Below are positions 22,770 through 33,476 of a stretch of DNA of 64,000 nt, one piece after another. Position 1 is the stretch's first letter. Each line of letters opens with the position of its first letter. The translations under genes and the position numbers were made by a program. The notes under the pieces are model-generated. The model worked only from the letters and a program-made list of their open reading frames with translations, was not told the origin of the DNA and searched no databases. This stretch comes from Terebella lapidaria (Eukaryota > Annelida > Polychaeta > Terebellida > Terebellidae): the NCBI GenBank assembly GCA_949152475.1, contig OX424560.1:16431106-16495105 (forward strand), written 5' to 3'.

Positions 22770-23930
22770 CTGACCTTGAAATTTAGGTCAAAGGTCAAAT
22801 TCAATATCATTAAAATATTCAGAATATATCATTTCCTATATGTTCACAATTGATTCCTAAGCTGTAAAGTCGATAATAAGCAAGATATTAGCCATTTTGT
22901 CCTGTTGACCTTGAAAATGAGGTCAAAAGTCAAATTCAAGGTCACCAGAATATTCAGCATATATCATTTCCTATATGTTCACAATTGATTCCTAAGCTGC
23001 AAAGTCGCTAATAAGCAAGATATTGGCCATTTTGTCCTGTGACCTTGAAAATGAGGTCAAAGGTCAAATTCAAGGTCACGAGAGTATTCAGCATATATCA
23101 TTTCCTATATGTTCACAACTGATTCCTAAGCTGTAAAGTCGATAATAAGTGAGATATTAGCAATTTTGTCCTGTGACCTTGGAAATGAGGTCAAAGGTCA
23201 AATTCAAGGTCACTAGAATATTCACCATACATCATTTCCTATATGTTCACAATTGATTCCTAAGCTGTAAAGTCGATAATAAGCGAGATATTAGCCATTT
23301 TGTCATGTGACCTTGAAAATGAGGTCAAAGGTCAAATTCAAGGTCATGAGAATTTTCAGCATATATCATTTCCTATATGTTCACAATTGATTCCTAAGCT
23401 GTAAAGTCGCTAATAAGCAAGATATTGGCCATTTTGTCCTGTGACCTTGAAAATGAGGTCAAAGGTCAAACTCAAGGTCACGAGAATTTTCAGCATATAA
23501 CGTTTCCTATATGTTCACAATTGATTCCTAAGCTGTAAAGTCGCTAATAAGCAAGATATTGGCCATTTTGTCCTGTGACCTTGAAAATGAGGTCAAAGGT
23601 CAAATTCAAGGTCACGAGAATATCCAGCATATATCATTTCCTATATGTTCACAATTGATTCCTAAGCTGTAAAGTCGATAATAAGCGAGATATTAGCAAT
23701 TTTATCCTGTGACCTTGGAAATGAGGTCAAAGGTCAAATTCAAGGTCACGAAAATATTCAGCATATATCATTTCCTATATGTTCACAACTGATTCCTAAA
23801 CTGTAAAGTCGATAATAAGCGAGATATTAGCCATTTTGTCCTGTGACCTTGAAAATGAGGTCAAAAGTCAAATTCAAGGTCACGAGAATATTCAGCATAT
23901 ATCATTTTCTATATGTCCACAATTCATTCC
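22770..23930 (+). repeat. 134-base tandem array of R1 core units
   Basis: Consecutive GACCTT words at 23041, 23175, 23309, 23443, 23577, 23711 and 23845 are spaced exactly 134 bases; less regular units precede them. Each unit reads TGACCTTGAAAATGAGGTCA, then AAGGTCA, then TTCAAGGTCA, then TATCATTTCCTATATG and a GTTCACAATTGATTCCTAAG segment. This is the most homogeneous array of the family in the window. Confidence 0.9.
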
Positions 23931-24773
23931 TAGTCTCTAATTTCAATATTAAGTGAGATATTAGGCTTAATGTGTCCCATTATAAAGCATAGGAAAATTT
24001 AACATGGGAAAGTCACATTTGGGCCGAATTTGGCCACTTCAAGCGATTCAAGGGCAACGAAATTTATACATGTCACAGGGGTACATATGAGGAGTGTTTT
24101 TCATCAATAAGAAAAAAAAGTTACTGAACAGATTTTGAGAAAACGACCGTCAAAGTCCAAAATTGGCCATTTTTCGACGAAAACGGCCGCTCTGAACTTG
24201 AAACCAAGGTCAGAGGTCAAATTCAAGGTCACGACAATATTCAGCATATATCATTTCCTATATGTCCACAATTGATTCCTAGTCTCTAATCTCAATATTA
24301 AGTGAGATATTAGGCTTTAATGTGTCCCATTATAAAGCATAGGAGAATTTAACATGGGAAAGTCCCATTTGGGCCGAGTTTGGGCCCAAAATGGCCCACT
24401 TCGAGCGATTCAAGGGCAACGAAATTTATACATGTCACAGGAGTACATATGAGGAGTGTTATGCATCAATAAAAAAAAATTAGCCCAAGGGCTAAGAAAG
24501 GTTACCGGACAATATACATTTTAGATATTAGCCTTTTGTCCAGTGACCTTGAAAATAAAGTCACTGATAAATTCAAGGTCATGAAATTTTCAACAAATAT
24601 ATCACTTCTAGTATGTCCACAATAAATTCCTAAGCTGTAAAGTCGATAATATGTGAGACATTAGCCATTCTGTGATGTGACCTTGAAAATGAGGTCAAAG
24701 TTCAAGTTCAAGGTTATGAAAATATTCAGTATATATCATTCCTCTATATTCGCAATTGATTCCTATGCTGTAA

Positions 24774-25290
24774 ATTTAAGTATCAATCTATTACCACCAA
24801 TACAATCAGATTTTGATGATGCCAATAAGAAACGTAAAATACATTTTGCAATGGAAACAAACAAAGCCCGACCAAATAGTTTATCCAAAGACACACTGGC
24901 GTCTTCAGGGGCAGACAATGTGTTAAATGTAGTTGTTTCTACTGTACACCAGATGGAATTAGTATACAACTGCCCAACAACCTATGAAAATAATTTAGAA
25001 ATCCGAATCTAACCCCATGGAATAGATACATGACAAGTACAAAAGTACCCAATCACAAGCCCGAAGGCTACTGAGTTGATGGTATCCTCGGGGACAGATT
25101 TAACGTCCGCCAGCAGTGACACCGACTCAGTGGTACAAATGTAAGTATCAATCTATTACCACCAATACAATCAAATTTTGATGATGCCAATAAGAAAGGT
25201 AAAATACAACATTTTGCAATAGAAACAAAGCCCGACCAAATAGTTTATCCAAAGACACACTGGCGTCATCAGGGGCAGATGTAAAGATGA
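24774..25290 (+). repeat. Foreign gene-like fragments embedded in an R1 copy
   Basis: Two similar segments start at about 24774 and 25141 with AAGTATCAATCTATTACCACC. Each continues through TTTTGATGATGCCAATAAGA and ATTTATCCAAAGACACACTGG-like sequence. R1 core sequence resumes on both sides. At 25137 the context AAAT|GTAAGTATC is a strong splice donor, preceded by an open frame (about 25058-25140) encoding a serine- and threonine-rich stretch. The same segment occurs inverted at 39120-39245 and 46725-46860, and partially at 38640 and 46590. It may be a piece of a host or element gene carried inside R1. The product is not recognised. Confidence 0.5.
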
Positions 25291-26566
25291 TAATAAGCGA
25301 CATATTAGCCATTTTGTTCTCTGACCTTGAAAATGAGATCAAAGGTCAAATTCTAGATCACCAAAATATTCAGCATACATCATTTCCTATATGTTCACTA
25401 TGGACCCCTAAGCTGTAAATTTGATAATAAGCGAGATATAAGCCATTTTGTATTCTGACCTTGAAAATAAAATGACTAACCTTGAAATTTAGGTCAAGGG
25501 TCAAATTCAAGGTCACTAGAATATTCAGCATATATCATTTCCTATATGTTCACAATTGATTCCTAAGCTGCAAAGTGGCTAATAAGCAAGATATTGGCCA
25601 TTTTGTCCTGTGACCTTGAAAATGAGGTCAAAGGTGAAATTCAAGGTCACGAGAATATTCAGCATATATCATTTCCTATATGTTCACAATTGATTCCTAA
25701 GCTGTAAAGTCGATAATAAGCGAGATATTAGCCATTTTGTCCCGTGACCTTGAAAATGAGGTAAAAGGTCAAATTCAAGGTCACGTGAATATTCAGCATA
25801 TATCATATCCTATATGTTCACAATTGATTCCTAAGATGTAAAGTCGATAATAAGCGAGATATTGGCCATTTTGTCCTGTGACCTTGAAAATGAGGTCAAA
25901 GGTCAAATTCAAGGTCATCAGAATATTCGGTATATATCATTTCTTATATGTCCACAATTGATTCCTAAGCTGTAAAGTCGATAATAAGCGAGATATTAGC
26001 CATTTTGTTCTTTGACCTTGAAAATGAGGTCAAAGGTCAAATTCAAGGTCACGAGAATATTCAGCATATATCATTTCCTATATGTCGACAATTGATTCCT
26101 AGTCTCTAATCTCAATATTAAGTGAGATATAAGGCATAATGTGTCCCATTATAAAGCATAGGAAAATTTAACATGGGAAAGTCCCATTTGGGCCAAGTTT
26201 GGCCCAAAATGGCCCACTTCGAGCGATTCAAGCGCAACGAAACTTATACACATCACAGGAGTACATATGAGGAGTGTTGTGTATCAAAAAGAAAAAAAGT
26301 TACTGAACAGTTTTTGAGAAAATGGCCGCCAAAGTCCAAAATCAGGCATTTTTCGTCGAAAACGGCTGCCATTTTGAAAAAAAAGCGAAAATCGAAAAAC
26401 AAAAAAAAACCTTTCCTTGAAATATTTTTAGGTATTTTTGTGCAAAATTTCAGAAAGATTTGATCATATACTTTAAAGATAAAAATGTGAACGGACGGAC
26501 GGACGGACGGACGACGGACGCAACGCCATGCCAATAGGTTATCGGACCATAGATCCGGTAACCTGA

Positions 26567-27235
26567 AAAAGTTACTGAACAGATTTTGAGAAAATGGCCG
26601 CCAATGCCCAAAATTGACCGATTTTCGACGAAAACGACAAATTCAAAATGGCCGCCACACGCAGACCAGCGAATCAAGGGCAACGAACCTTATACACATT
26701 ATGAAGGACATAATAAGGCATCCTTGTGCAAAAAAAAGAAAAAAAGTTACTGAACAGATTTTGAGAAAATGGCCGCCAAAGTCCAAAATTGGCCGATTTT
26801 CGACGAAAACGGCCGCCATTTTGAAAATATTGTGAAAATCAAAAAACTAAAAAATACCTCCTTCTTGAGATATTTTTGTGCATTTTTGTGCGAAATTTCG
26901 GAAAGATTTGTCCGTAAACAAAAAAGATAAAAATGTGAACGCTGACGCCGACGCCGGACGCAACGCCATGCCAATAGGTTATCGGACCATAGGTCTGGTA
27001 ACCTAAAAAAAAAAATTCACTGAACAGATTTCGAGAAATGGCCGCCAAAGTCCAAAATTGGCTGTTTTGCCAAAAATTGTGAAAATAAAAAATCCTTTAA
27101 AAAAACTGCCTCTTCAAATATTTTAGGCATCTTTGTGTAAAATTTCAGAAAGATATCGATTGTAAACTTCAAAGATAAAAATTTAGATACAGACGACGAA
27201 GGAAGCCACGGCAATAGTCTATCGGACCACACTTG
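26567..27235 (+). repeat. Two R1 3'-end fragments joined in tandem
   Basis: After the full 3' end at 26563, the interior word GTTACTGAACAGATTTTGAGAAAATGG starts again, and the tail is repeated to GGTCTGGTAACCT near 27004. A third, shorter tail runs from about 27008 to 27235 and is more diverged. Both lack the 134-base units. Confidence 0.7.
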
Positions 27236-27555
27236 ACCAAAATCTACAGTCGTTGTCATTGATTGGTCTGTGAATGGTGGTTATTCAGCAATTAATTTAC
27301 TAGATCTATGTCAATATTTGAGATAAACCGATAGAATTTTGACAGGTATGTTATCTCATAACCGCCTAATTAAGCATGTATTTCAAAATTAATATTTTAC
27401 GTTTTTTGGGTCTACAAATATTAATAGATCTAGGGTATCTATAGATTCCTGTTGTTGATTGTCTAATATTCATGATATTGAAAGTGAAATGTGGTATTTG
27501 AAAGATTGGGGATTTTACAAATACTATTTATTTGAACAATAGCCTAGAGCCAGTA

Positions 27556-27571
27556 GGGGGGGGGGGGGGGG
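27556..27571 (+). repeat. Poly(G) run of 16
   Basis: A run of 16 G is followed closely by GGAGGGGG, in an AT-rich setting. The region 27236-27655 otherwise shows no gene. Confidence 0.9.
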
Positions 27572-27654
27572 TCGATAATTGGAGGGGGTTGATAATAGGT
27601 GGCGCTGCTCTAGATAGTAGATAGACTTCTACTTTACATATACTGTACTCTGAT

Positions 27655-28155
27655 TTTTCTGACTCGCTTACACTGTTTATAAGCGAGTCAGAATATTTTT
27701 GCGATGCTGAATGATATCGTTCTATAACTTGGCATACTTCACCTGGGAGTCCAACGGCAATTTTCTACTAAATTTCAGACTTCTATCACGAAAATTGACA
27801 AAGTTTACAATCTAACCCCATGTTAAATTTAACCCCGTCATTGAATTTCTGGGTCCTCATATAATTTTATGCATTTGGTCGGTTTTGTAGCTGTGCAGTT
27901 TTTTGAAATCAATATATGTTTGTGTGGAATATAGACGATCTACCCCCATTGTGTCGTCTGGTCCAAAATTAGAATAAAACTTCAAATCCTGAACATTGGG
28001 GAAGATTGCCAACTTCTTCAAATTTTGCGATGAAAGTATGAAATTTGGCAGAAAATTGCCGTTAGACTTCTATGGGAAGCATGCCAAATTATAGAATGAT
28101 GACATTCAGCATCGCAAAAATATCGTCAAAAATCGGTGTAAACAAGTAGAGTAAT
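27655..28155. mobile_element. 500-bp inverted-repeat element of the CCCAGGTGAAGTATGCC family
   Basis: The left arm (27690-27800) and right arm (27990-28130) are inverted copies sharing GGCAATTTTC, GGGAGTCCAAC and the TTGGCATACTTCACC block or their complements. The left end also has a perfect 12-base hairpin, CTGACTCGCTTA at 27659-27670 with its complement at 27680-27691. The centre (27810-27985) is non-coding. Two more family members lie at 8878-9035 and 30880-31400. Confidence 0.6.
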
Positions 28156-28775
28156 CCAGCCTATTTTCGGACACCACCAGAAATCGGACACTTCATGATT
28201 TACCACCAATTTTCTATGTCAGTTATTATGTCGCAAACAAATTTTCTCAAGCACTGAAACGAGCTAGATCTAAGTGTCTGTGGTCTTTGCTGGTTTAAAG
28301 AAATTTCTGCGAAGTGTTAGCAGAGGTATCTAGTTCGATAAGTTCCACAATGTTAGCTTCCCTGTTAGTGTTAGTGTCCGAAAACTGTCTAGTATACTCT
28401 ATATGATCTTCCTGTCCTCAGGGCTGATTAATTTTCTTTCATAACTGATCTTTAGCCTTGCAACAACTACCGATTGACAGCTTCATGTATATAGCCTAAA
28501 ATTATAATAATATAGTTATTATTCTTAAAGACACAGGTGTCCGATTTCTGTCTGGGGTGTCCGATTACTGTCACTTGAACTCACAGTTCATAATTCACCA
28601 ATATCGAAGTCAGGTCACAGGACAAAATAATATTTCCATACGACTTTATAACTTTTACCACATTTACGTGCATATGCCGTTGCATGTAAAATAAATCATC
28701 TGGTATTTTTCTCTACAGTCATTATTGATATTTCACCTTAAGTGTCCGAAAACTGTCTGGTTTAGTCTTAGTTAG
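28156..28775. repeat. Region with repeated GTGTCCGA words in both orientations
   Basis: TCGGACAC or its complement GTGTCCGA occurs near 28165, 28190, 28374, 28547, 28558 and 28741. Several are followed by AAAACTGTCT or TTTCTGTCTG. The inverted placement at the edges suggests a decayed element with subterminal repeats. No open frame of interest is seen. Confidence 0.35.
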
Positions 28776-29135
28776 ATCTACTCTAGATCTAAACAAAATC
28801 AGAGTAGGATCTATAGATCTGATGCAATGTAGCCTAGATCTAATCCCTATATCAGATAAATCTAGATCATCTAGGCTTTATATTCTAGATCTAAATAAGC
28901 CCATGTCACTATCACATTCATGATGATGAGTCTCAGTCTGACTCTGCATGTTGACATGAGCATCTCTCACTCTCAGATTCGGAGTCAGACAGTCTCAGAA
29001 TGGCAAATGTGAAATCACGAAGCAGAACTGTTCGACAGGTGAATGTCTGGTTAGACTAGGTCTGGATCTACAAACATTCATCTGTTTTGAGTTTGGTGAT
29101 GTAGCATACAGGATCTAGGTATTCTAGATCTACTG
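28776..29135. other. Stretch rich in CTAGATCT words
   Basis: AGATCT and CTAGAT words recur many times between 28776 and 28900 and again at 29060-29135, several as the palindrome TCTAGATCTA or near variants. No gene is seen. It may be a degenerate simple repeat. Confidence 0.5.
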
Positions 29136-30880
29136 TATGATGCTCATGCTGCTAAACATTTTCCAAGCACGTGTCGTGAACAAGTTCGTGTTGTCTTTGT
29201 CGTCTGCAAGCTGTGGTAATGCGCATGCGTACAGGTAGATCGATGACGTAGTTGATTGAAGTGTGAGCTAGGAGCGGAAACCTTCTGAGCGGATCCTTCC
29301 TCCAGTAAATAGGGGGTGAGTTGGGGAGCCTGCAGACATTCAATCAACTTACATGACTTAAAGTAAAAAATTTCAAAACACTTGATTGCAAGTGGTAATT
29401 GCATACGTTGTTGAAAATGAACCAATTGGTATAGATTAAAGACCTAGTAGCATGCCGATGAGAGAGCTTTTCATTTAGTCTATTATGAATAGTTTTCAAT
29501 GAATTCGAACGAATTTTACAAATACAATCAATGGGTTTCGAGATATTGAATCAAATAGACACCGAAGATTTTGATCCTGATTTTAGTGTGGGTCACGTGG
29601 TTGGTTACGTCAGTTGAGGCAGAACTGAGAGTACGTGTAGCTAGCAAGGTAAACTCAGAGAGTGTTCTACACATACTTTCTGGTAAACTGCATGTCGCAT
29701 ATCGATTCTCTTGGTGCAAGTTTGACCATTCAAATGAACGGGTGAGATGGCGGTAATACGGCATTCCCTGTCTTGATATTTAGAGTCAGCACTATTTATT
29801 TACCCAGAACGGAGGTTTGTTGAACTGCAAAATGTCCAGTATTTGCTGGTTTTTGCGTGTTTTCTGTTGGCTCGCATGCATTTTGGAGTGGTTTTTCGTC
29901 TTTGAGCTGGCCACCAAATTACGTATTTTACGTTTTTGGCGAGCCATCAAAGCACATTCTGCCTCAACTGACGTCACGATTACGGAAATTGCCGAAGCTA
30001 TTTCTTTCATCGGCTGTAGAAGGCGATTGTAATACTGGCCCAATATACTCGATTGCTTGTCGCTATTATTAGTGACCAATTAACGCGAACATCTTTTTTA
30101 TCATGGAATTTCCACAATGTCATTATGTGAACAGGAATAAAACCATATAATAGTACCTTGCTACTATGTCTTTAAACTATGGGTAACCGCTTATCGGGAC
30201 TGTATGAACCTGGAAATCATACGTTACAAAAGTTTTTTAGTCTCTCAGGTTAGAAGCATTGTATTCGTTTACAAACCGGGTTTTGTAAACATTTTGAAGC
30301 AACAATATACAGTAGGTGATTATATATAGGCCAAATAATTGGATGAAACAACTCTTTAAAACCATTGCTAAAACTTTATGAACGTTATGATATAATCACA
30401 CGCCGCTTCACCGTGTTGAATTGGACCCCAAATGCCTTGGTTGGGTTTCGGCTGAAGTATGTATATACATGTTTCATTTTTTCGCTTCATTTTTCTACAA
30501 AATGATAGCCCTTTTGACAAAAATCGCACGATTTTATACTTTGGTAGCTAAACGTCTCCTCCTTCAAAAAGATCAATATTTGATAGAATCTTCTGAAACT
30601 TCATATGGTGATAATATAGGATAGTTCGCGCAAACTAAAATTTTTATAATTCAGGATTTTTTCCCAACTCTTTCTTTTCTCTGGTGATTTTGTTAACTAT
30701 GAAAAATGTTTTTTATTTATAATGGTAGAAATTTCACATATTGATCGTGCATAATTTTTATTTTTCTTGAAATTATTTTTAGATGAATACTTTGAAAACG
30801 TATGAAAAGTTCTCTCATCTGAGACCATCTTATGTTTTTTGTTGTTGTTGAAATTTTATATAGTGATACCATGGAATAAT
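29136..30880. other. Non-coding interval with an 18-base inverted repeat
   Basis: ACGTCAGTTGAGGCAGAA at 29607-29624 recurs perfectly inverted at 29957-29974, and the right copy overlaps a full TGACGTCA at 29969-29976. A 95-codon - strand frame and a 71-codon + strand frame overlap here without a recognisable family, so neither is called. From 30080 to 30880 the sequence is AT-rich with no gene. Confidence 0.4.
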
Positions 30881-31400
30881 CTTCACAAACTGTTTTTTCG
30901 CTAAATGTTATCGTTCTTTATATTGGCATATTTCACCTGGGAGTCAAACGGCAATTTTCTTCCAAAATTTCGGATTTCTTTCGCAAAATAGAAGGAGTTG
31001 GCAATCTACTCTAATGTCACATTCAAACCCAAAACGGGATCTCGAGAATCCGAGCATATTGGGGGATTGGTCCTGCTTACATCTATCAGGATTCGAAGTA
31101 TAATTGTAATTTTGGGTCAGAAAACAAATTGGGGTGTATTGTACACTTAAACGTCGATTTCGAATGATTGCACCTCTACAAAACCGAGCAAATGCACTAT
31201 TCGGTTTACGAACCCAGAAATGAAAAGACAAGGCTAAAATTAACATTGGGTGTGAACTGCCAACGTTTTTCAATTTTCGGTAGAAAATTCAGCAGAAAAT
31301 TGCCTTTTGACTCCCAGGTGAAGTATGCCCAGTTATAGAACGTTATCATTTAGCATCTCAAGAATATCAGCGAAAAACATTGTGAACGAGTTGGAAAGAG
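30880..31400. mobile_element. 520-bp inverted-repeat element of the CCCAGGTGAAGTATGCC family
   Basis: The left arm (30895-30995) and right arm (31270-31390) are inverted copies sharing TTTCACCTGGGAGTCAAA and GGCAATTTTCT or their complements, and ATGTTATCGTTCT against AGAACGTTATCAT. The centre carries a 109-codon - strand frame that runs into the arm and is not supported as a gene. It is the same family as 27655-28155. Confidence 0.6.
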
Positions 31401-31489
31401 TATAGGCCTATGTCACATATGTGAAGTCCTATGCATGAATTAGATAAAAAAAAAACAAATTATGGGACGGTTTTTTTCCAACGAAATCT

Positions 31490-31830
31490 ACCGTTTTGTC
31501 CTTCCAAGGTCACTAAAGGTCAAATTCAAGGTCACCATTCACTTTGTCATTTGTGAATCCCCATTTGAATGTGCCAATATATAAGCTCTATCCTGTTGTA
31601 CAATTATCATGGGCGTTTACTCTGTTCAGCTCCCATTATGAGGAGGAGGTGCATTACATTTGCGAAAAGAAAGTTCAACGGTGAATTTTTTTCTGACTGG
31701 ATATTGCACAAAACACCTGACTAGATTTTGGACAATTTTTTTTGTCTAATCCGACGAAAAAAATGCGCAGATCAGTGATTCAAGGGCAACCAAGTTTATA
31801 ATATGACATAAGCTAAAAGTCAATATATTG
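31490..31830 (+). repeat. Diverged R1-family fragment
   Basis: It contains GGTCAAATTCAAGGTCACCA, ATATAAGCTCTATC, CAGCTCCCATTATGA and GATTCAAGGGCAACCAAGTT in the order seen in the 19386-20908 variant, but with many changes and no intact ends. Confidence 0.6.
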
Positions 31831-31879
31831 AAAGAGTTGAAAATGAGAGACGGAATAAACAGATAAAACACCAAAGCAA

Positions 31880-33476
31880 ATTTTAACCAACTTTATTTAT
31901 ATTTGTTCACAGCATAAACCACTCGAAATATCACTCATAACAACCACTGGCATACGACAGTGTAAATATATAAATACATGATCTGGGCCGTCACAAATCT
32001 CTGATCATCTGTGTATCTTTGTATGTGAAAGTAATTTTTTACTTTAGAAATATACAGAACAATATAAGGTTCGAATAAAAAGGTTTGACTTGGTTTTCTG
32101 AACGAAACTGAAACTTTTTTAAATTGTACATAAGAAAAAACTAATTTACTAACATCCAATTTTACACACACACAATCGAACTATTCGAATATTTATTATG
32201 AATTGTTTTGTTTTTCTTTGTATCACAATGTACGAAATAATTGTTCTGGAGTGTCACTAAAATATTACTATACGTGTATATTATTGCTTATAGTGATTTA
32301 CAACTTATACCAGCATTCTCACAAAAAAGTATCAGAATTTTCACATCGTCGACTAAACTTTTACTAGCTTTATATCATCTATAATATATAGGCCTATAAT
32401 ATTTTACATCATATGTACATAGCCATATTTACAACAATATTTTTATGTGAAATATATACAATATTATATAATCAATCAAAATAAATGGTTCTTTATCAAC
32501 ACGACAATGTATGTCTTTTTTAAAGAATAATTTACTAGTAGTTTTACCCGTTTTGATACACTGTGTAATTATGCCCATTCCGAAATACATTATGAGAATT
32601 TTTTCGCTTGTCATTATGATTTAGAATATTAGTGCCGTTTTCAAATTTACAATAAATAAAAGTCTGCATTTATTTTCGCCATAAGAATCAACTCTTCAAC
32701 ATGTTAAATAATCATAATGAACATAACAAATTTAATCTTTAGTAATAAAACAATAATTTACCATAGAATAGTTATGAAACTATCGCATACAAAATCACAA
32801 ATACATACAAGTATATAATCAGAAAATTGAGGTATATGGGCGGCACATAAGGATATTACATGGGACAAAACATAGTAGTCGTGGATAATATGTCATCGTA
32901 TGTTTTTCAATTTTTCTGTAAATGTGAATTCAATGCAATTCTCACTTTTTCAACCGACTTTATGTGGGGATTCCGTAGACTATATTGAATGATAATTATG
33001 TTTACAAATTATGTTGATTAATGTGACCAATTATATTTTTTACCTTAACAGAGATGGCAACTACAAAATAATGTATTGGACGTGAGATGCAAAACCACAT
33101 CTCATCATTACCACGATTAGTCCATGATTTTCATGAACATCCATTGTGTTTTTTTCCAATGAAGATCAGTGATATGCTCGGCCCAATTTTCAGTCTTTAG
33201 GTGCACCGATGATTCATTGACCATAGCAGGATTCTTTATGAGATTCGTATCATCATCCAAGCTTCAGCAATTCACATATAGAACCGGCTAAAATCATGAA
33301 TGTCCTTAGACAAACACAAGAAGAGTGAACCGCCGAAGAAGGGTCTACATTTACAGCCAATTACGTGACCCAATTTTGACGTTGGACATTGGCTCATTTG
33401 CAAGCACGTGACAATACATTGTAAACACGTCCCTCAAGCGTTATGTATTGTATCTCTCGCAGGCGTCCTTGCAGCT
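31880..33476 (-). other. Probable long 3' UTR and downstream region of the 217-residue gene
   Basis: No coding region is supported. The stretch is AT-rich. TTTATT words (AATAAA on the - strand) occur near 31892, 32194 and 32668. The sequence just after the 31.8-kb repeat, with TTTATTTATATTTGTTC, would be a natural poly(A) site, giving a 3' UTR of about 1.6 kb. This is inference only. Confidence 0.35.

Larger units (their letters stand above)
16440..27235 (+). repeat. 10.8-kb pile of R1-family elements
   Basis: The whole stretch is made of R1 copies in one orientation, truncated, nested or joined head to tail. New 5' ends (AGCCCAAGGGCT then GGTTACCGGAC) appear near 16655, 17950, 19390, 21357, 22516 and 24480. 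3' ends (GGTCCGGTAACCT or variants) appear near 20908, 22511, 26563 and 27004. Dozens of units contain TGACCTTGA, AGGTCAAAGGTCA and TCAAGGTCA. All open frames of 60-110 codons here are repeat translations. Placed upstream of the ankyrin gene on its strand, the block may fill one of its introns. No transposase is present. Confidence 0.85.

Noticed and set aside
22900..23930. A CRISPR-like array
   Set aside because: The period of 134 bases has no unique spacers; whole units repeat, and the setting is an animal genome with introns.
26173..26535. Open frames of about 95 codons on both strands
   Set aside because: Both fall entirely in R1 tail sequence, which recurs many times with frame-breaking changes.
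29792..30079. 95-codon lysine-rich frame on the - strand
   Set aside because: The opposite strand is also open for 71 codons, part of it lies in the 18-base inverted repeat, and no start context, splice signal or family supports it.
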